Below the pieces are notes generated by a model that did not search any database, was not told where the DNA came from, and saw nothing but the letters and a program-made list of their open reading frames with translations. From NCBI GenBank assembly GCA_947623455.1, contig OX392541.1:8126719-8190718 (forward strand): a stretch of 64,000 nt of DNA, read 5' to 3'. This DNA is from Mimachlamys varia. Taxonomy: Eukaryota > Mollusca > Bivalvia > Pectinida > Pectinidae. Positions 39,518 through 52,410 of this stretch are shown here, one piece after another. The first letter of the stretch is position 1. Each line of letters begins with the position of its first letter. The position numbers and the translations under genes were made by a program.

Positions 39518-41689
39518 ACATTTTTCTTTACTACTTAACAATCTCTTTAAAGGATTTGCGTTGTTTTATATTATATGCATCTTAAAACTGTCGAGTTTGT
39601 ATCTGAATAATTTTTGATTACATATTTCTGATATAAATGTTTATTTGGTTTGAGTTTACCACCGCGTGTGTACTGAAACATTAGTTTGAATGGTAGACAT
39701 GATCGAAAGTAGAATGATTGATCACCCATGCAAAAATGGCAATTGTCCAATATCAGTGTCAACATTTCGCCTCCCTCATGTTAATCGGGTGAGTGTTGTT
39801 TGCAAGTCCGAAAAATGTTCATCTGTCTGCTCCCGAAATGTTCATGTCGGCATACCATAGGTCAGTCGGAAGTATATTCGTCTCTTCAAGTTTCCACTGA
39901 AGTCAAAACAACCTCTCATGATCGAGAGGGATCAATAGTAGTCAACGAGCAATAAATATATGTTAGAAATATGTTTGTCTGATGGTTTTGCAAATTGTAT
40001 CTGACATTTCTTGAAAGTTCGTCTGTCGACACGAATGAAATATGTTCCCTACATGAAAAGGGGAGCATGGAAATATGGTTATTTACATCAACAACATGTT
40101 TTGACATATTTACGAAAGAAATACATTTGCAAAAATCATTCGTCTTCACCTTTATCCTATAACTTGTAAATAGGATGTTCTTTAAGCAGTTGCAACATAA
40201 TGACCAAGATATAAATTACATAACATTGGGTTTTCCTTAAAAAGTAACACACATCATATTGGGCCTGGACTCGCAGGATGAAATACAGCAGGCCTATTAA
40301 TAGAGATTAGAGCCGATTATAGCTGATATCCTAAGGGTTTCCGACACACATTTCAGCGTGTTGATAACAGGTATCACAGCGGTCGCGCGCTCACGCGCTC
40401 GCACTGCACTCGGCTCTGTTGGTAATGAAATTAACAAACAAGGACATTTATCAAATCGTATTACAGACCTCAAGTTCTGTTATGATATGCTACCTAATGC
40501 AACTGTCAAATAACACATTTACGGCAGTCATTTGAAGACTGCATCAACAGTTTTCATGTTGTAGGCATATTTAAACATGTTTTATTGTACTGTTGAAAAG
40601 TTGATGATCTTTCCCGTGTAACTCCGAAAGTATGAAATAACATTATGTCTGATTTTAAGAAATACATGTGGGAAAAAAAGGTTACTGGATACAGAAAAGA
40701 TATTGAACGACAAAATGTAACAAACACTAGTGAAATTGGTGAATGGAAATAAAATGCAACAGTTCACATGTCTATGTCATATATTCCCACCATGGAGACA
40801 ATTTAAGGATTTGACATTTTATGAAGACAATATAAAACAAATATTTCCTTCTGCAGAATATGACAACTGTCACTGCTAAATATACGGTGTACCTAAATCG
40901 ATTTTTCACACCGGAGATTTCTTCATGGCGCTTGCGCTCTAAAGATCGGGGACCAATTAATCAAATGGATGCATTTGTCCAGGGAAGGTCTCGGTCGTAG
41001 ATGTGTGGCCTTACAAGCGTGTCAGCGACTCAGCTTGCCGTTGCAAACATATTGCCGCCTTTTAGAACTTGTACCTCACTGTGAATAACGCCATCTTATT
41101 ATTTTTCCCGGTGTTTACATGAAATATGACCAGGAGGCTTGTAATCACATTAAGGGAATGGCCATGTCTGGGGGAAGGCTAAAGGGTGACCATTTTGCCC
41201 AGTTAGCGTCTGACGTTTGAGATCTCTGTGCGTGGTTTATGTAAAAGTGTGACTAGCTGTCATTTTCGGGGCGAGCTGTTGTATATGGTAATAAAACTCA
41301 TTTGTAAATATATCGAAAGCTGTAATTATGGACAACACACGGAGAAATATAATTGTATTGGCAACACATTCCCGGAGCGGACATTTTAGCGTGAATAATA
41401 TTTTAGCTCTTGTTTGGCTTCGGTGGTTTTCATGGTTGAAACATTATATACCTAGCATTTAGGAAGTCTTCTTCGGTAAACATCGTTATATCATCAAAGA
41501 AAAAAAATATTCAAAATTGTATTTCATCATGATTCGAGACTAAATTATCACCATTATTAATTGTTTCATATTTTACCTGTTATGTCAAGAAATTGTAGTC
41601 TATCATCGAAACAGTTTATGGGTTATGTATATATGGTATACCAAAGCGTCATAAATTTGTAGACTATATCACAACGACAACTCTTTTAT

Positions 41690-42015
41690 CCGTCAATGTT
41701 ACAATATACCACATGGAATACTCTCACCATTGTATATATTACAATATGCCACAGCGTCAACTCACATATCTCACAATATTACAATATAACACACCGTCAA
41801 CTCACTTATCTCACAATATTACAATAACTCACGGTGATAAGTCGTACAGCTCACAGTGTTACAATGTAGCATAGTGTCAACTTACAATGTTTTACAGAAT
41901 TAATACACCAAATCACTATGGTACAATATATACAACATTGTACCATTTCCACAATTCACAATGGTAGAATATACCAACAGCGTCAACTCAAACTCTTCAC
42001 AATTGTATAATATAA
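41690..42015. repeat. Degenerate tandem repeat (cacaatattacaatata-like)
   Basis: Imperfect copies of ctcacaatattacaatata followed by a gtcaactcac segment recur at roughly 40-50 bp. The best-preserved pair lies around 41755-41830. Confidence 0.7.
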
Positions 42016-42629
42016 AATAGTAACAACATTTTGTGAATATGACTGTTTAACACCACTATAGACGGATCATTATAGTATACATTTAATATCTATGTTTAAT
42101 TACTGTATCACCAGCTGCATAGCAAGTAAATGATACAATTCATTGCTTTTGATTGTACAGTTGTACGTGAATGAAGATAGGATTTCAACTTGGTATTACA
42201 AGCAATTTGTATCATTACAAGATTTAAAACACAAGCTGTTACACAAACTATTTGTTCCGATATTTTCCGATATTTCGTTTAATCAAAGATAATGGTTGTT
42301 TGCAATGATTTATTAGTGTTTCTACACATTTGAATGATACGCAATCATCTTAAAATTCTTTGTTAATCAGCGGAATAGAGACAATGAGATCATACTCTCA
42401 AAATTATGTGACTCCGGCTACTGCCATATGATTTAAGCGACGTAGGGTTTTTTCCATTAATCTTGGAAATCACAAAGCATACCTTTTATCAAAGAGAATA
42501 TTGCGATTTATCTTGCACAAATACTACCAGAAATTATTGTGAAATTTGTCTGTTTACCGTTTTTGCTTTTAAACGAAATGTGGTCATATTATGTCACCTT
42601 GATAAACGACAGCTCATGGCGTCATCAAA

Positions 42630-42750
42630 CAAAGGGGCGTGGCAAAGAAGTAAACCTTATAAAACCATTAAACCATCAAACATGAACATGTATACCATGC
42701 ATCACTGCTACAACACACTGCGCATGTCAGTGATGACGCCATCTTGTCTC
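42630..42750 (+). promoter_or_regulatory. Promoter-like cluster of motifs
   Basis: Within 120 bases are a GGGGCGTGGC KLF/Sp-like box (42634-42643), TATAAAA (42658-42664), an NRF1-like ctgcgcatgtcag (42718-42730) and a YY1-like gccatcttg (42738-42746). The order and spacing would suit a start site near 42690. No exon downstream was identified before 48653. The assignment rests on motifs alone. Confidence 0.2.
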
Positions 42751-43741
42751 CTAGTTCGCCTGTGACTGACATATTGGTAAACTTGTACGAGACAAGCGTG
42801 TCGTTAGTTATACTACAATTGGAAATAAAATGTATCGAATTATGTTTGCCTAATTCACTTTTTGGATTCTTGTATTAAACTTCAGGTGAGCTGTATCATG
42901 TCAATCATGAAACAAAGCGTAAAAACAAGTATTATACCGACTATTATTTCCGTAATTATTGTATTCCCAAACAACAGTGTTATAATTCTCCAGCTCATAA
43001 TGAAGGTGGCAAAGAGGTGGAAATCTTACGTGGGATCCACGGAAATAGAATTAATTCTGACTTATTATCTAATGATCGTATTTCACAGATAAAAGCACAC
43101 AGAAAAACAGCACTGCACCAAATCCTGCCTCACCGTTTCGGGCTACAGACTCTGACGCCAAGCTGGCGATACTCACATCTACCCTACCTTCAGCTTACTG
43201 TGGCAGCTTCTTGATCACCGCAATTGATCGATTATATCATTACAGAAATTTTCAATTAAAAGACCGAAAATTCTTTCTTCACGTGAGAAATTTTCAATTC
43301 TAATCCCTTTAAAATATCTTCTTCTCAACCGAAAGCAGTATACGAAGCATTTACGAGCATATAATTAGATATCAAATCCCAAAAAATGTCGCTATGTTAG
43401 AATCACGCTTTTCAATTAGATAAACATCTATGATCTCTCCATGCATTCGTCCACTTTACGAGGTGAGTTCATCTCTACCCTACAGAACTAGCTAGTCGGG
43501 AACACCCCTCCCCGAAACACTATTTGTTAACCTTTACTTGTGTTCTCCCTCCACTCATTGTATATATCATGACCAATTCGAGGGTTAAATGAGACTTATA
43601 TTGTGGATGAAACAAGAAAAACTACTTGGCTCATTTGATGTAAGTTAAAATAATCTCGCTGTAGCGTTACGGTTTAATTGACTGACTTTAAAGTCAGTAG
43701 AAGGTTCCTTGTAATTTTCAAAGAGAATGTTACAACCTTGG

Positions 43742-44013
43742 TTTGTTTCTGTTTTACGCCCTGTTTATAGCTATGGTCATTGAAGGACATGCCAGGTTTG
43801 TTTGTGTTTTACGTCCTATTAACAGTTGTGGCTACGAAGGACGTGCCAGGTTTGTTTGTGTTTTACGTCCTATTAACAGTTGTGGCTACGAAGGACGTGC
43901 CAGGTTTGTTTGTGTTTTACGTCCTATTAACAGTTGTGGCTACGAAGGACGTGCCAGGTTTGTTTGTGTTTTACGTCCTATTAACAGCTGTGGTCATTGA
44001 AGGACATGCCAGG
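43742..44013. repeat. 54/55-bp tandem repeat, 5 copies
   Basis: The units lie at 43742-43796, 43797-43850, 43851-43904, 43905-43958 and 43959-44013. Units 2-4 are 54 bp and essentially identical. The outer units are 55 bp and share the variant ggtcattgaaggacatg in place of ggctacgaaggacgtg. The ORFs at 43743-44000 and 43780-44025 are by-products of the period. Confidence 0.95.
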
Positions 44014-44885
44014 TTTTGGAGGTAGAGGAAAGCTGGAGTACCTTATGGTCAGTACCCAGAAGTGGAGAGCAAGAAGTAGCAGAATGTTCTTAACCCTTGG
44101 CTAACGCGACCCTTGTATCTCCCATGAATGAAACCAAGTATCAAGTCATGAGATAGTATGACACAATTTCCTTGACACACTTATAAACGTTTTTCAATGA
44201 AATTAACTCTTTGGCAAAAATTGACGTTTCCATGTTTCAGAAATATGATATAGCGCACGTACAAATATGTTTTTACTGCCTCTTAATTATTCCTGAAGAA
44301 TGCGGAGGAAATGTCCTAAATAACTAGAACAGTTGTCTTGGTCTACAGGTCTCTTTATCGTTTGTTTTAAACTCTTTTGAAACACAATTAAAGCCGGGTT
44401 TTCAATTTCAATGCCAATATCTTCTCTTTGTTAATCAAAACATTAATCGCTGTGTGTAGAGAGCGACGTCAGCCTTACATCCTTCAAACTGTGACGTAGT
44501 ACGTCATTTTCTCTATATCCTTCCGCTCGTTATGTAGTGCCAACAATATTCTGCTCATAATGAAGTGGCAACTATAGTGCTATGTACTTTTACGTTAGGA
44601 CTATTTAAAAGATAAAAACAATTAAAACAATAGTGAATGTCCTATCTGTACCGTCAATTATTTGTGTTCGGCAGATTTGTAACAAAACATGATTTATTTG
44701 GTCAGATGGCGAATTCGCGAGCAAGATCTTCAACAGTCTGTTAGAAAGAGCGTGAAACTATAGTGTGTTGATCCTAGTCATGCTGTTTTATGACTTGTTG
44801 TGGTTCTATTTATAATATTTAGAAAAAGAGAAAATAGAGAATTGGCCCGAACAATAAAAGAGATATCTCCTCTACGATAAATTAT

Positions 44886-44985
44886 GTGTTTACGACAATA
44901 ATTTCGACAATGAAGGTCCTTTTTTATATCGAGTTGTGTTGACGACGATAATTTTGACAATGAATGTCCTTTTTTATATCGAGTT
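44886..44985. repeat. 50-bp tandem duplication
   Basis: The two units are 44886-44935 and 44936-44985. Both end in gtccttttttatatcgagtt and differ at a few positions. Confidence 0.9.
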
Positions 44986-47207
44986 GTTTGGAGGGATGAG
45001 TTCTACGCTGTCGATATAGTGTATCTATTAAATACAGCGATAGATCGGTTTTTAAAGGGTAGTGTAGCCTTTGTTAGTTTTGACAATGAGTTGATCTGCA
45101 GTGAAAACTATAGTTTAAGTCTACTTAAATAATTGATCTTCCGTAGAACGTGAAAAAATGTGACGATTTCAGATAACATGCCTAGGACTAGAAACGCTTT
45201 TTTAATTCTGCACTTCTTTTATAATACCAGTAAGTGAGACGTACGCTATAATAACGTTGGTTTGGCTTATAAAACTCTTCAAAGAAGGACCTTGTAGAAC
45301 GTGATACCGGCTTATAGCTGACGTCGTCAACAAACGTTTAATTTAACTTTAAATCGAATAAATCTAAACCATTTCCTATCTCAAACATCTCGTAAAATTG
45401 AACGTTGGGAGTAGTTTTTTATCGTGACTTTTGATCCATTATATAGCTATAAATATAATTGAGAAAATTTTAATCGTCGCTAAGTTTTGTTCAGCATCGG
45501 TGTTAATATATTGAATATGTCTTATTTCCAATAGATAATTAGTTCATATTCGAGATATGTGTGTGTTTTTTAATGACGTTAGCGATATATCTATGACGTC
45601 ACATCCGTCATTATGATCACAACACTGATGTGAAGGTAATTATCAGGTTTGCGAAATTTTCGATTAAACGTTTCACAATCTTCAACGGAACTTTGACTCG
45701 GTGTAAATAAATTTCCTGATTAAATGTTTTGATGTGTTTTTCATCTTGATTTCATTCACATTGTATTTCCAAATGAGTTAACACGTATTTCCTTCATTCT
45801 TGTTCGTCTTTCTGACACTTTTTAAATCTATAACGACACAAAAACTGACTTTTATTCCTTTCAAATTAAGCTATCAGACATGTCTAGTGGTGTAGGCTCG
45901 AGAATCAGGAGACGGTGACACAGAATCCCAAAAACCCGAACGACACAATCAACTAAACGTCTGCCCACTTGCTTTACGTGGCATTTGTCTCATACAAATT
46001 AACCAGGCTTGGTTATTGGTTAAACCATTCGATCTACAAACTATAACACATGTAATGAATTTACGATGAGAACAATCCACGAGCACCACATGCTAATTCG
46101 GGGCGGTATTTCATTTCAAACAGAATAACATTCGCTAATGTGTTCCGATTGATGCTAGCAGAAGCTTACTCGAGTCGCGACCCCATTTACAAAATAAAAA
46201 CGCTCTTCTTGTTCTAATGGATTACTGGCAAACAAGTCTGAATAACAATCTCATTTTCTTTCTAAATATTTACTTAGCTCTATATATTTGCTCCGTAAAT
46301 TACAAGCACACTTCCATTGACATATGGTGGTGGGGATTACGTAAGACAGAACTACATCTGTCACCGAGCTCGCCCTTAGACCTCAGGTATCGATGCTTTC
46401 CGTTGCGCTCCATGCAACATATGGGTATGTCCTGTTGGGTTTTGGCAGGAATATGCTTTCTATACGTATCACACAGAGCTCATGTTTTCCATGATATGAC
46501 ATAACTACAGTATATCTGTTATTCTATTTCTTAAAATATTTTTGTTGCAAGTTAATTAATCATCTTCTAGACAGATACATAATTTTAACATGTCAATCAG
46601 TTGTATAACACGGGGTTTTGTAGGTACAGTGAATATATAGTCATGTCTACATCTTCTCTCTTCGGATAAAATCGCTTTGTGACGCACATCTTTATTGTTA
46701 TAAATAAGCGCACCTTCCTATCTAAATTTGAACTTTTCTTGTGGCCAGTTTTGTGTCCCTTTCCTCTGTCTCCTCCTAGGCTTCACCTTTAGGCCCTATC
46801 ATCACGGACGAGTCCTAGAAGGACGAAACAGTTGTATGATGCAGTTAAATTCATTATTCGACTCGACTGTATCTCTTTCTAAATTATAAAGGGGCTACTC
46901 CCGTGTATGTCTTTTGTACAATCCTTTGATAAGTAATATATATAAAGAAAACCAAAACTATTGCATAGCACTGAACAGTGCTCGGCATGTAACGATAGCA
47001 GACTAAATTATTAATACTAAATTATAAGTACACTGCTCTGACCAACTGTACTACATCTGTACCTTGTCAAAGGAGCAACCGTAGCCAAATTGCACTACAG
47101 TCCAAGCGTAAGTTAAGGGGTTGTAACTCTTTATTAGACAAAATACAGTGAAACGGAACGAGGACCTTTCCATTGACAAATCTGGAGCACCAGAGGCCAT
47201 ATGTTTT

Positions 47208-47600
47208 TCACAATAACCGAGGGACAGAAATTATCAGACAATTTTTCATCCACCCTGGAGTATAAACGGGAGACTCTGCTGGGAACCAATGACAATTTCT
47301 ACAACTGTTAATCTCGGGAGGGTTATCCACGTGTCTACATACTACTATCGAATCAGGATGACCACACAACGCGCCAGATGTTACATGAATGTTAATTCGG
47401 TCCACTGGGCGGTCACGGGGGTCAGTCACTGATACGATTGTCCGAAACATTGACCAGCGTGTCTTGTCAGACGCAGATACAATATGGAAATTGTCGTCAG
47501 CACCCAGATACGTTCGATCGAGCGGTCAAGTAGCGGTGAACTTCCCTCTAACAGAAAAGAGGGGAATTGACATTGTTTGTACATAATTAAGTTACCTTTA
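47208..47600 (-). pseudogene. Possible degraded or unidentified exon, minus strand
   Basis: I do not recognise a family. On the minus strand the frame ending at 47208 is open back to a TGA near 47530 and contains 80 codons after an ATG at 47450. Upstream of that TGA the same frame is open for at least another 15 codons. The patch is richer in G, C and CpG than its surroundings. The peptide has a protein-like mix (for example VSVTDPRDRPVDRINIHVTSG) with several Cys and Trp. A pyrimidine-rich stretch with a TTAG acceptor-like site lies on the minus strand near 47560. A second frame (47426-47782) is also open for 118 codons, and the plus strand for 65 (47389-47586). It could be a pseudo-exon, a transposon remnant or chance. 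Confidence 0.25.
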
Positions 47601-48652
47601 ACAATAATATCCTTTGAAGTATCCTGTTGTATTTGGTGAAGGAAATTAATCGGTGAATTTGGGATAACAAATTGAAACAGTATGGCATGGCCGCAAGTTT
47701 GATAAATTGCTGTTAACAGATGGTTAAGGCCAGTTAATGTATTTTTCATAAATTCAAAATTCGGCATCATGTCAGCATCCATGTTTACTATTGGGGATAC
47801 ATATGGTTAATTAAACTGGCTTTCTGGTCGCCCAGAATCCTCTATTTTCATTGCAGTTAACAAGCTTACATCGACGCTGAAATGCAATAATACACATAAG
47901 GGTGTCGAAAAGTCTAACATGGGAACGTAACCATGCTTCCTCTAGGCGATAAAGGTTGTTTATCATAGCAGGAAGAATCTATTTTTCCCAATATGTATCA
48001 AATTGTCATTGTTTAGAAATAAATGATATGACAGAAAGTTGTGTTTGTCGTTTTATATAAAATAATGTTCTTTCTAACTTAATTAGGCGTTGTTTACTGT
48101 CAAATTGTATTTCTTATTTTATCGGTAACCTATGAAATTAGTTATTTTTGTGGTATCTGTATTTTCAAGATTTTTTTCTTTTATTGTCATTTCCTCATGC
48201 ATTTAAACGTGTTAACGTTGAATGTGTTGCAATTTTTATCAAAATAGAAAAAAAAAACAAAGGAAATAAATGCTTCAGGAACTCTATGTACTTTATGTAT
48301 CATAGTCGCTGTGACTGCTACATGCATTGTGTACTAAAATACAAGACCGCTAATAAATGTAGATATACGGTAAACAACGTCTGAAAATCAACAATAAAGT
48401 CAACATATATAAAAGTCGAGGATGATCTGCTAATACTGTATTTCCAAACCGCTCTGTACGATGTTGTAACAATGTCCAACTTTCTGTAGTATGTCTTTGT
48501 GTTGTGTACCGTATCATGTTGTGTGAGGTGAGAGAGGGTTTGCGGTAGAAAACTGGTGTTGTGTGTGAGAATTAGATCGTTGACAAGTTCATATTTAAAG
48601 ATGGATTTAGGCTCGTATGACTAATGTGTTTCTTTCTTTTTGTCATCAACAG

Positions 48653-48802
48653 AATGGAACGATACTACACCACTTCCGGTTATGGTTTTTGTCCACGGCG
48701 AGTCTTACGACATCGGGACCGGAAACGCCTACGACGGAAGTGTGTTGGCCAGCTATGGGGAGGTAATCGTTGTGACCGTCAACTACAGGCTCGGTGTTCT
48801 AG
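48653..48802 (+). CDS. Neuroligin internal exon (oxyanion-hole region of the cholinesterase-like domain)
   Basis: This exon encodes 49 complete codons plus two bases of a split codon at its start and one at its end. Seen: a pyrimidine-rich tract and CAG acceptor ending at 48652, and a gtaagg donor at 48803. The peptide includes [10 protein letters not shown], then [15 protein letters not shown], then VNYRLGVL. Known: the [10 protein letters not shown] and [13 protein letters not shown] motifs are hallmarks of neuroligins, postsynaptic adhesion proteins that bind neurexins through a catalytically inactive alpha/beta-hydrolase ectodomain. The HGGS/HGGG oxyanion-hole motif reads HGES here, a form I recall from insect neuroligins. 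The length is a multiple of three, so the flanking introns share a phase. The exon joins 56824-57012 in frame. The upstream exon with the signal peptide was not found. A generic carboxylesterase is unlikely given the neuroligin-specific strings. Confidence 0.94.
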
Positions 48803-49068
48803 GTAAGGAATCTCTGTTTTACATAAACTTAATTTAGACCGAAACCATAAACTGCCATTCACTTTACACATCATATTTAGATTATCTGCCTTTTTTCTTT
48901 TCTTTTTCTGAATCGCATTTAATTGCTGTCATGTTTAAACAAATTAACATGCATGCTTCTAATATGTTAAACAAATCAAATGTGTTTTGTTGATGTCTTA
49001 TAATTGTAATTAATTTGAACATGTGTGTTGTTTGTTTATTTATATGTGTATTTATTTATCGGAATTAA

Positions 49069-49549
49069 GTATGACTCATATTACAACCTTTTACACATAG
49101 CGTAGTTCCTCAACTGTCACGACTCCTATTACAGCCTATTACACGTAGCATAACTCATCAACTGTCACGACTCCTATTACAGCCTATTACACGTAGCGTA
49201 GTTCCTCAACTGTCACGATTCCTATTACAGCCTATTACACGTAGCGTAGTTCCTCGACTGTCACGACTCCTATTACAGCCTATTACACGTAGCGTAGTTC
49301 CTCAACTGTCACGACTCCTATTACAGCCTAGTACACGTAGCGTAGCTCATGAACTGTCACGACTCCTATTACAGCCTATTACACGTAGCGTAGCTCATCA
49401 ACTGTCACGACTCCTATAACAGCCTATTACACGTAGCGTAGTTCCTCACATGTCACGACTCCTATAACAGCCTATTACACGTAGCGTAGTTCCTCAACTG
49501 TCACGACACCTTTTACAGCCTATTACACTGAGCGTAGTTCCTCAATTGT
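49069..49549. repeat. 48-bp minisatellite in the neuroligin intron, about 10 copies
   Basis: The unit is cgtagttcctcaactgtcac followed by gactcctattacagcctattacacgtag-like sequence. cgtag at 49101 and the last at 49533 are 432 bp apart, exactly 9 x 48, with partial units on both sides. The array starts about 270 bp after the 48653-48802 exon. Confidence 0.95.
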
Positions 49550-51015
49550 CCCCGACCTTCTAACGTACAGTGTCGGAGACGTACTCCTATTTCAAGATTT
49601 TGAAAACAGATCCTAAAGTAATGGAACTGACCACAGAAAGCCTAATTCAGAAAATAGGATACATAACAGATATCCTCGTGACAATTGCTGTTTTCCCTTA
49701 GAAACATATTTCTATTTTATTTAAATCGGGAGTCAAACTTAAAACCAAATCACGAACTGCCCTCTGAAATCGGGAGTCATACTAAAACAAAATCATGAAT
49801 TGCCCTCTGAAATCCTTCTCTACACAATTATGAAGCTTTTTTCACATCGAAAAAAACATATTTCTCAGAGAGATATAATGTTACCAATTAGACCGTCCAT
49901 TTTCGAGGCGGAAAAACACTCCGTTATATCTGGCTAATTATTACGAGCCTCTTAATGAAAAAAAGGCAAAAAGTACTATTACCAGGTCGTATTTCCACCT
50001 GTGGGATAACCGAACCACTTGGGTGACCTTCCGCGGGGTGAAACCTTACTCCAATTCCGACATCTGTAAAGGTCACGTGGGACCTGCAGGGGGAATAAGG
50101 ATCACATGTTCTAATGGGCAAAAACTAAGTGTAGCGGTGGCGATCCGTTAGACGGCCAGCTCCATTTACTACAGATCACAGGCATCCGGCAGAAATATGC
50201 GATTTTCCTAACGAGTAAAACGTATTCGTAACTTCAGAATTACTTGGAAAACCTTTCACCGTGGCGAAGCTTTGCAAATAGATTTTCCGGCTCTGTAAAA
50301 CGGAAGAAGCCGTGTATTTTCGACATTAACGAAACGCGGTGTTCTATTTGTATCTTAAGTAAAAGTTGAAATTGCAAACCTGCTTCAGCGACTCAAATGT
50401 GCTATGTAGGATCAATGAAAAGGGGGAATAGGTAACGGTCAGTTATCGTCGCGTGACCAGCTGGTTTTAACACGGAAGTGAAGTCTTAGCGAGAAGGTTA
50501 AGAAACTACAGCAATAAACATTTGAGGCCAAGAACTATCTCGCTTAGTTTTGTTTTAATTAATCTGCTTTCTACTTTCTATAGCGCTCCCCTAGGTATCT
50601 TGTTGGGGGTTTGTTTATATCATACCACATGCGGGTATATACATCTTCCGTTATGTAAAACATCGTGTTTTAGCAGGAAAACAAAATTTATCTATAACCA
50701 TGCTTCAAAACATTCTTTTGTCGTCAGGATTTGAATTGCAGAATATTTTATTTCGTACAACAAAACGTATATCTACTTTAAACTAACCTTGACTATAGAT
50801 AGTATTTTTGATATTATTCGCGAGATTAAATTTATTAATGCCTTTTATGGTCTCCTGCATCCTTATTCGAAAATGCTGTTTAATTTATTAGTGCATTTTA
50901 AGTTTCCCTGTACCCTTATCTAATGCTGCACTGCGATTTGCCACTGTCAGATCATTGATATAAAAAGCCTTAAATGAAAAAAAAAGCATATGCTACATTG
51001 TATATATATATAGAG

Positions 51016-51198
51016 TAAAACCTCGATATAGGCCTAATATCTCTCGTTTTATTGCCATTTAACTTACTGCCAATATATTTCAAGATCCCATTTTTTTTGT
51101 TCTAAGACGGCCCTATTACGTTTTCCTCAATCATTACGAAACCTCTATATAATGTCAAGCTTTCGGTGGGCGAACGATGACACTATAACGAGGTCTTA
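51016..51198. mobile_element. Short inverted-repeat (MITE-like) element, pogo/Tigger-like ends
   Basis: The left end taaaacctcgatatag (51016-51031) and the reverse complement of the right end, taagacctcgttatag (51183-51198), match at 14 of 16 positions. Both ends carry TA at the edge, which fits a TA target duplication. Ends close to acctcgttatag recall pogo/Tigger-type elements (from memory). At about 183 bp it has no coding capacity. It lies inside the neuroligin intron. Confidence 0.6.
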
Positions 51199-52055
51199 GT
51201 CTGGATGCTCTAGTATTTCTGCTGAATGAGTAAATATTATAATAACCTTCAAATGCACATTTATAATGTTTCTCGAAATTCTCGAAAATAGATTGATGAA
51301 ATCAAGTTTTGACTCAAACTGCATCTCAATATTTTACATTCTGCATAAACAACGTAAATATTAAACGTGTCGCGACGTCTCAGTGTCAACCACAGGGGCT
51401 GGCTACAATAAACATATATGGGATACAAATTAAAAGGCGAACACAGCATAGCACTATTTGTTATCACGTGCAGCACCACCCCCACCTAACTCCGTCCCAC
51501 AAAACCCCGTCCCATCATTTTATTTTTATTCGTATTCCATGTATTTATTGTTGCTAGACAAAACGCTTCCCAGTCGGCCATTGAATGATTAAAACGGTTT
51601 GAAACGTACGATATTTGTGAATAAAATTAGACTTATATATGATATCATATCTTTCCAAATGTTCTAATTTTGTACTCGGCGTGTGTCAAAGTTTCTGATA
51701 TTAGAGAAAACAGCTTTGTCAGTATGGACGTATACAACCGTGTCTGATGCACTGAGTTTTTGATTAAAAGGAGATCGCTTATTTTTTCCGTTGTATTGCG
51801 CCTCTCATCAAAACTAACACAGTAAGTATATTAGACAAGCATTAATCACGTGTTCCTTCCGCCGTTATCTAGAACAACTTTGATAGATGAGACGTCAACA
51901 TTTATTTCATTTTTTGATTAAAGAGTGAATAACGATAGCAGGTTAAGGTCATACATAGTGTTATGCTTTTTACTTTGCAGATTTCAAGAGCGGGGGATAA
52001 CGCGTAATTTTGTGAATGGAATGAAAACATTCTTCATAAAGGTGGCATACAATTA

Positions 52056-52410
52056 AGGGTGGCCGAGTGGTTCAGGTGTCCGGACATTCTACCACTAGCC
52101 CTCCACGTCTGGGCCGGGATGGTCGAGTGGTTAAGGTGTTTCGACATTCTTCCACTAGCCCTCCACCTCTGGGCCGCGGTGGTCTAGTGGTTGTGGTGTC
52201 TGGACATTCTACCACTAGCCCTCCACCTCTGGGCCGCGATGGTCGAGTGGTTAAGGTGTTTCGACATTCTTCCACTAGCCCTCCACCTCTGGGCCGCGGT
52301 GGTCTAATGGTTAAGGTGTCTGGACATTCTACCACTAGCCCTCCACCTCTGAGCCGCGGTGGCCGAGTGGTCAATGTGTCGAAACATTCTTCAACTAGCC
52401 CTCGACCAAA
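52056..52410. repeat. 60-bp tandem repeat built on a tRNA-like SINE head, about 6 units in A/B alternation
   Basis: The motif ggycgagtgg (or ggtctagtgg) starts at 52061, 52121, 52181, 52241, 52301 and 52361, an exact 60-bp period. Each unit resembles the 5' half of a tRNA-derived SINE: an A-box-like ggccgagtggttaaggtg, then ccactagccctccacctctg. No B box is present. Units alternate: 1, 3 and 5 have ggacattctacc; 2, 4 and 6 have gacattcttcc or close variants. The basic repeat is therefore a 120-bp dimer. Both strands are open for 115 codons (52067-52414 plus, 52072-52419 minus) only because the period is divisible by three. Confidence 0.9.

Larger units (their letters stand above)
38259..43741. 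other. No recognised gene
   Basis: Apart from the TC microsatellite (39469-39517), the degenerate array (41690-42015) and the promoter-like cluster (42630-42750), this is AT-rich DNA. A CpG-dense spot, ggtcgcgcgctcacgcgctc, lies near 40381. Confidence 0.5.
44014..48652. other. DNA upstream of the neuroligin exon, probably intron
   Basis: If the gene extends upstream, this is intron. It contains the 50-bp duplication (44886-44985), a perfect TGACGTCA (45594-45601) and the possible minus-strand exon-like patch (47208-47600). I searched by eye for an upstream neuroligin exon ending in an EDCLYLN-like motif and did not find one. Confidence 0.5.

Noticed and set aside
43743..44025. ORFs of 85 and 81 codons
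   Set aside because: They are translations of the 54-bp tandem repeat in two frames.
48624..48806. 60-codon ORF overlapping the first exon in another frame
   Set aside because: It is a shadow of the neuroligin exon and its start lies in the intron upstream of the acceptor.
52061..52370. Cluster of tRNA-Leu/Ser genes
   Set aside because: Only A-box-like halves are present every 60 bp. There is no B box or acceptor stem, and 60 bp is too short for a tRNA gene.
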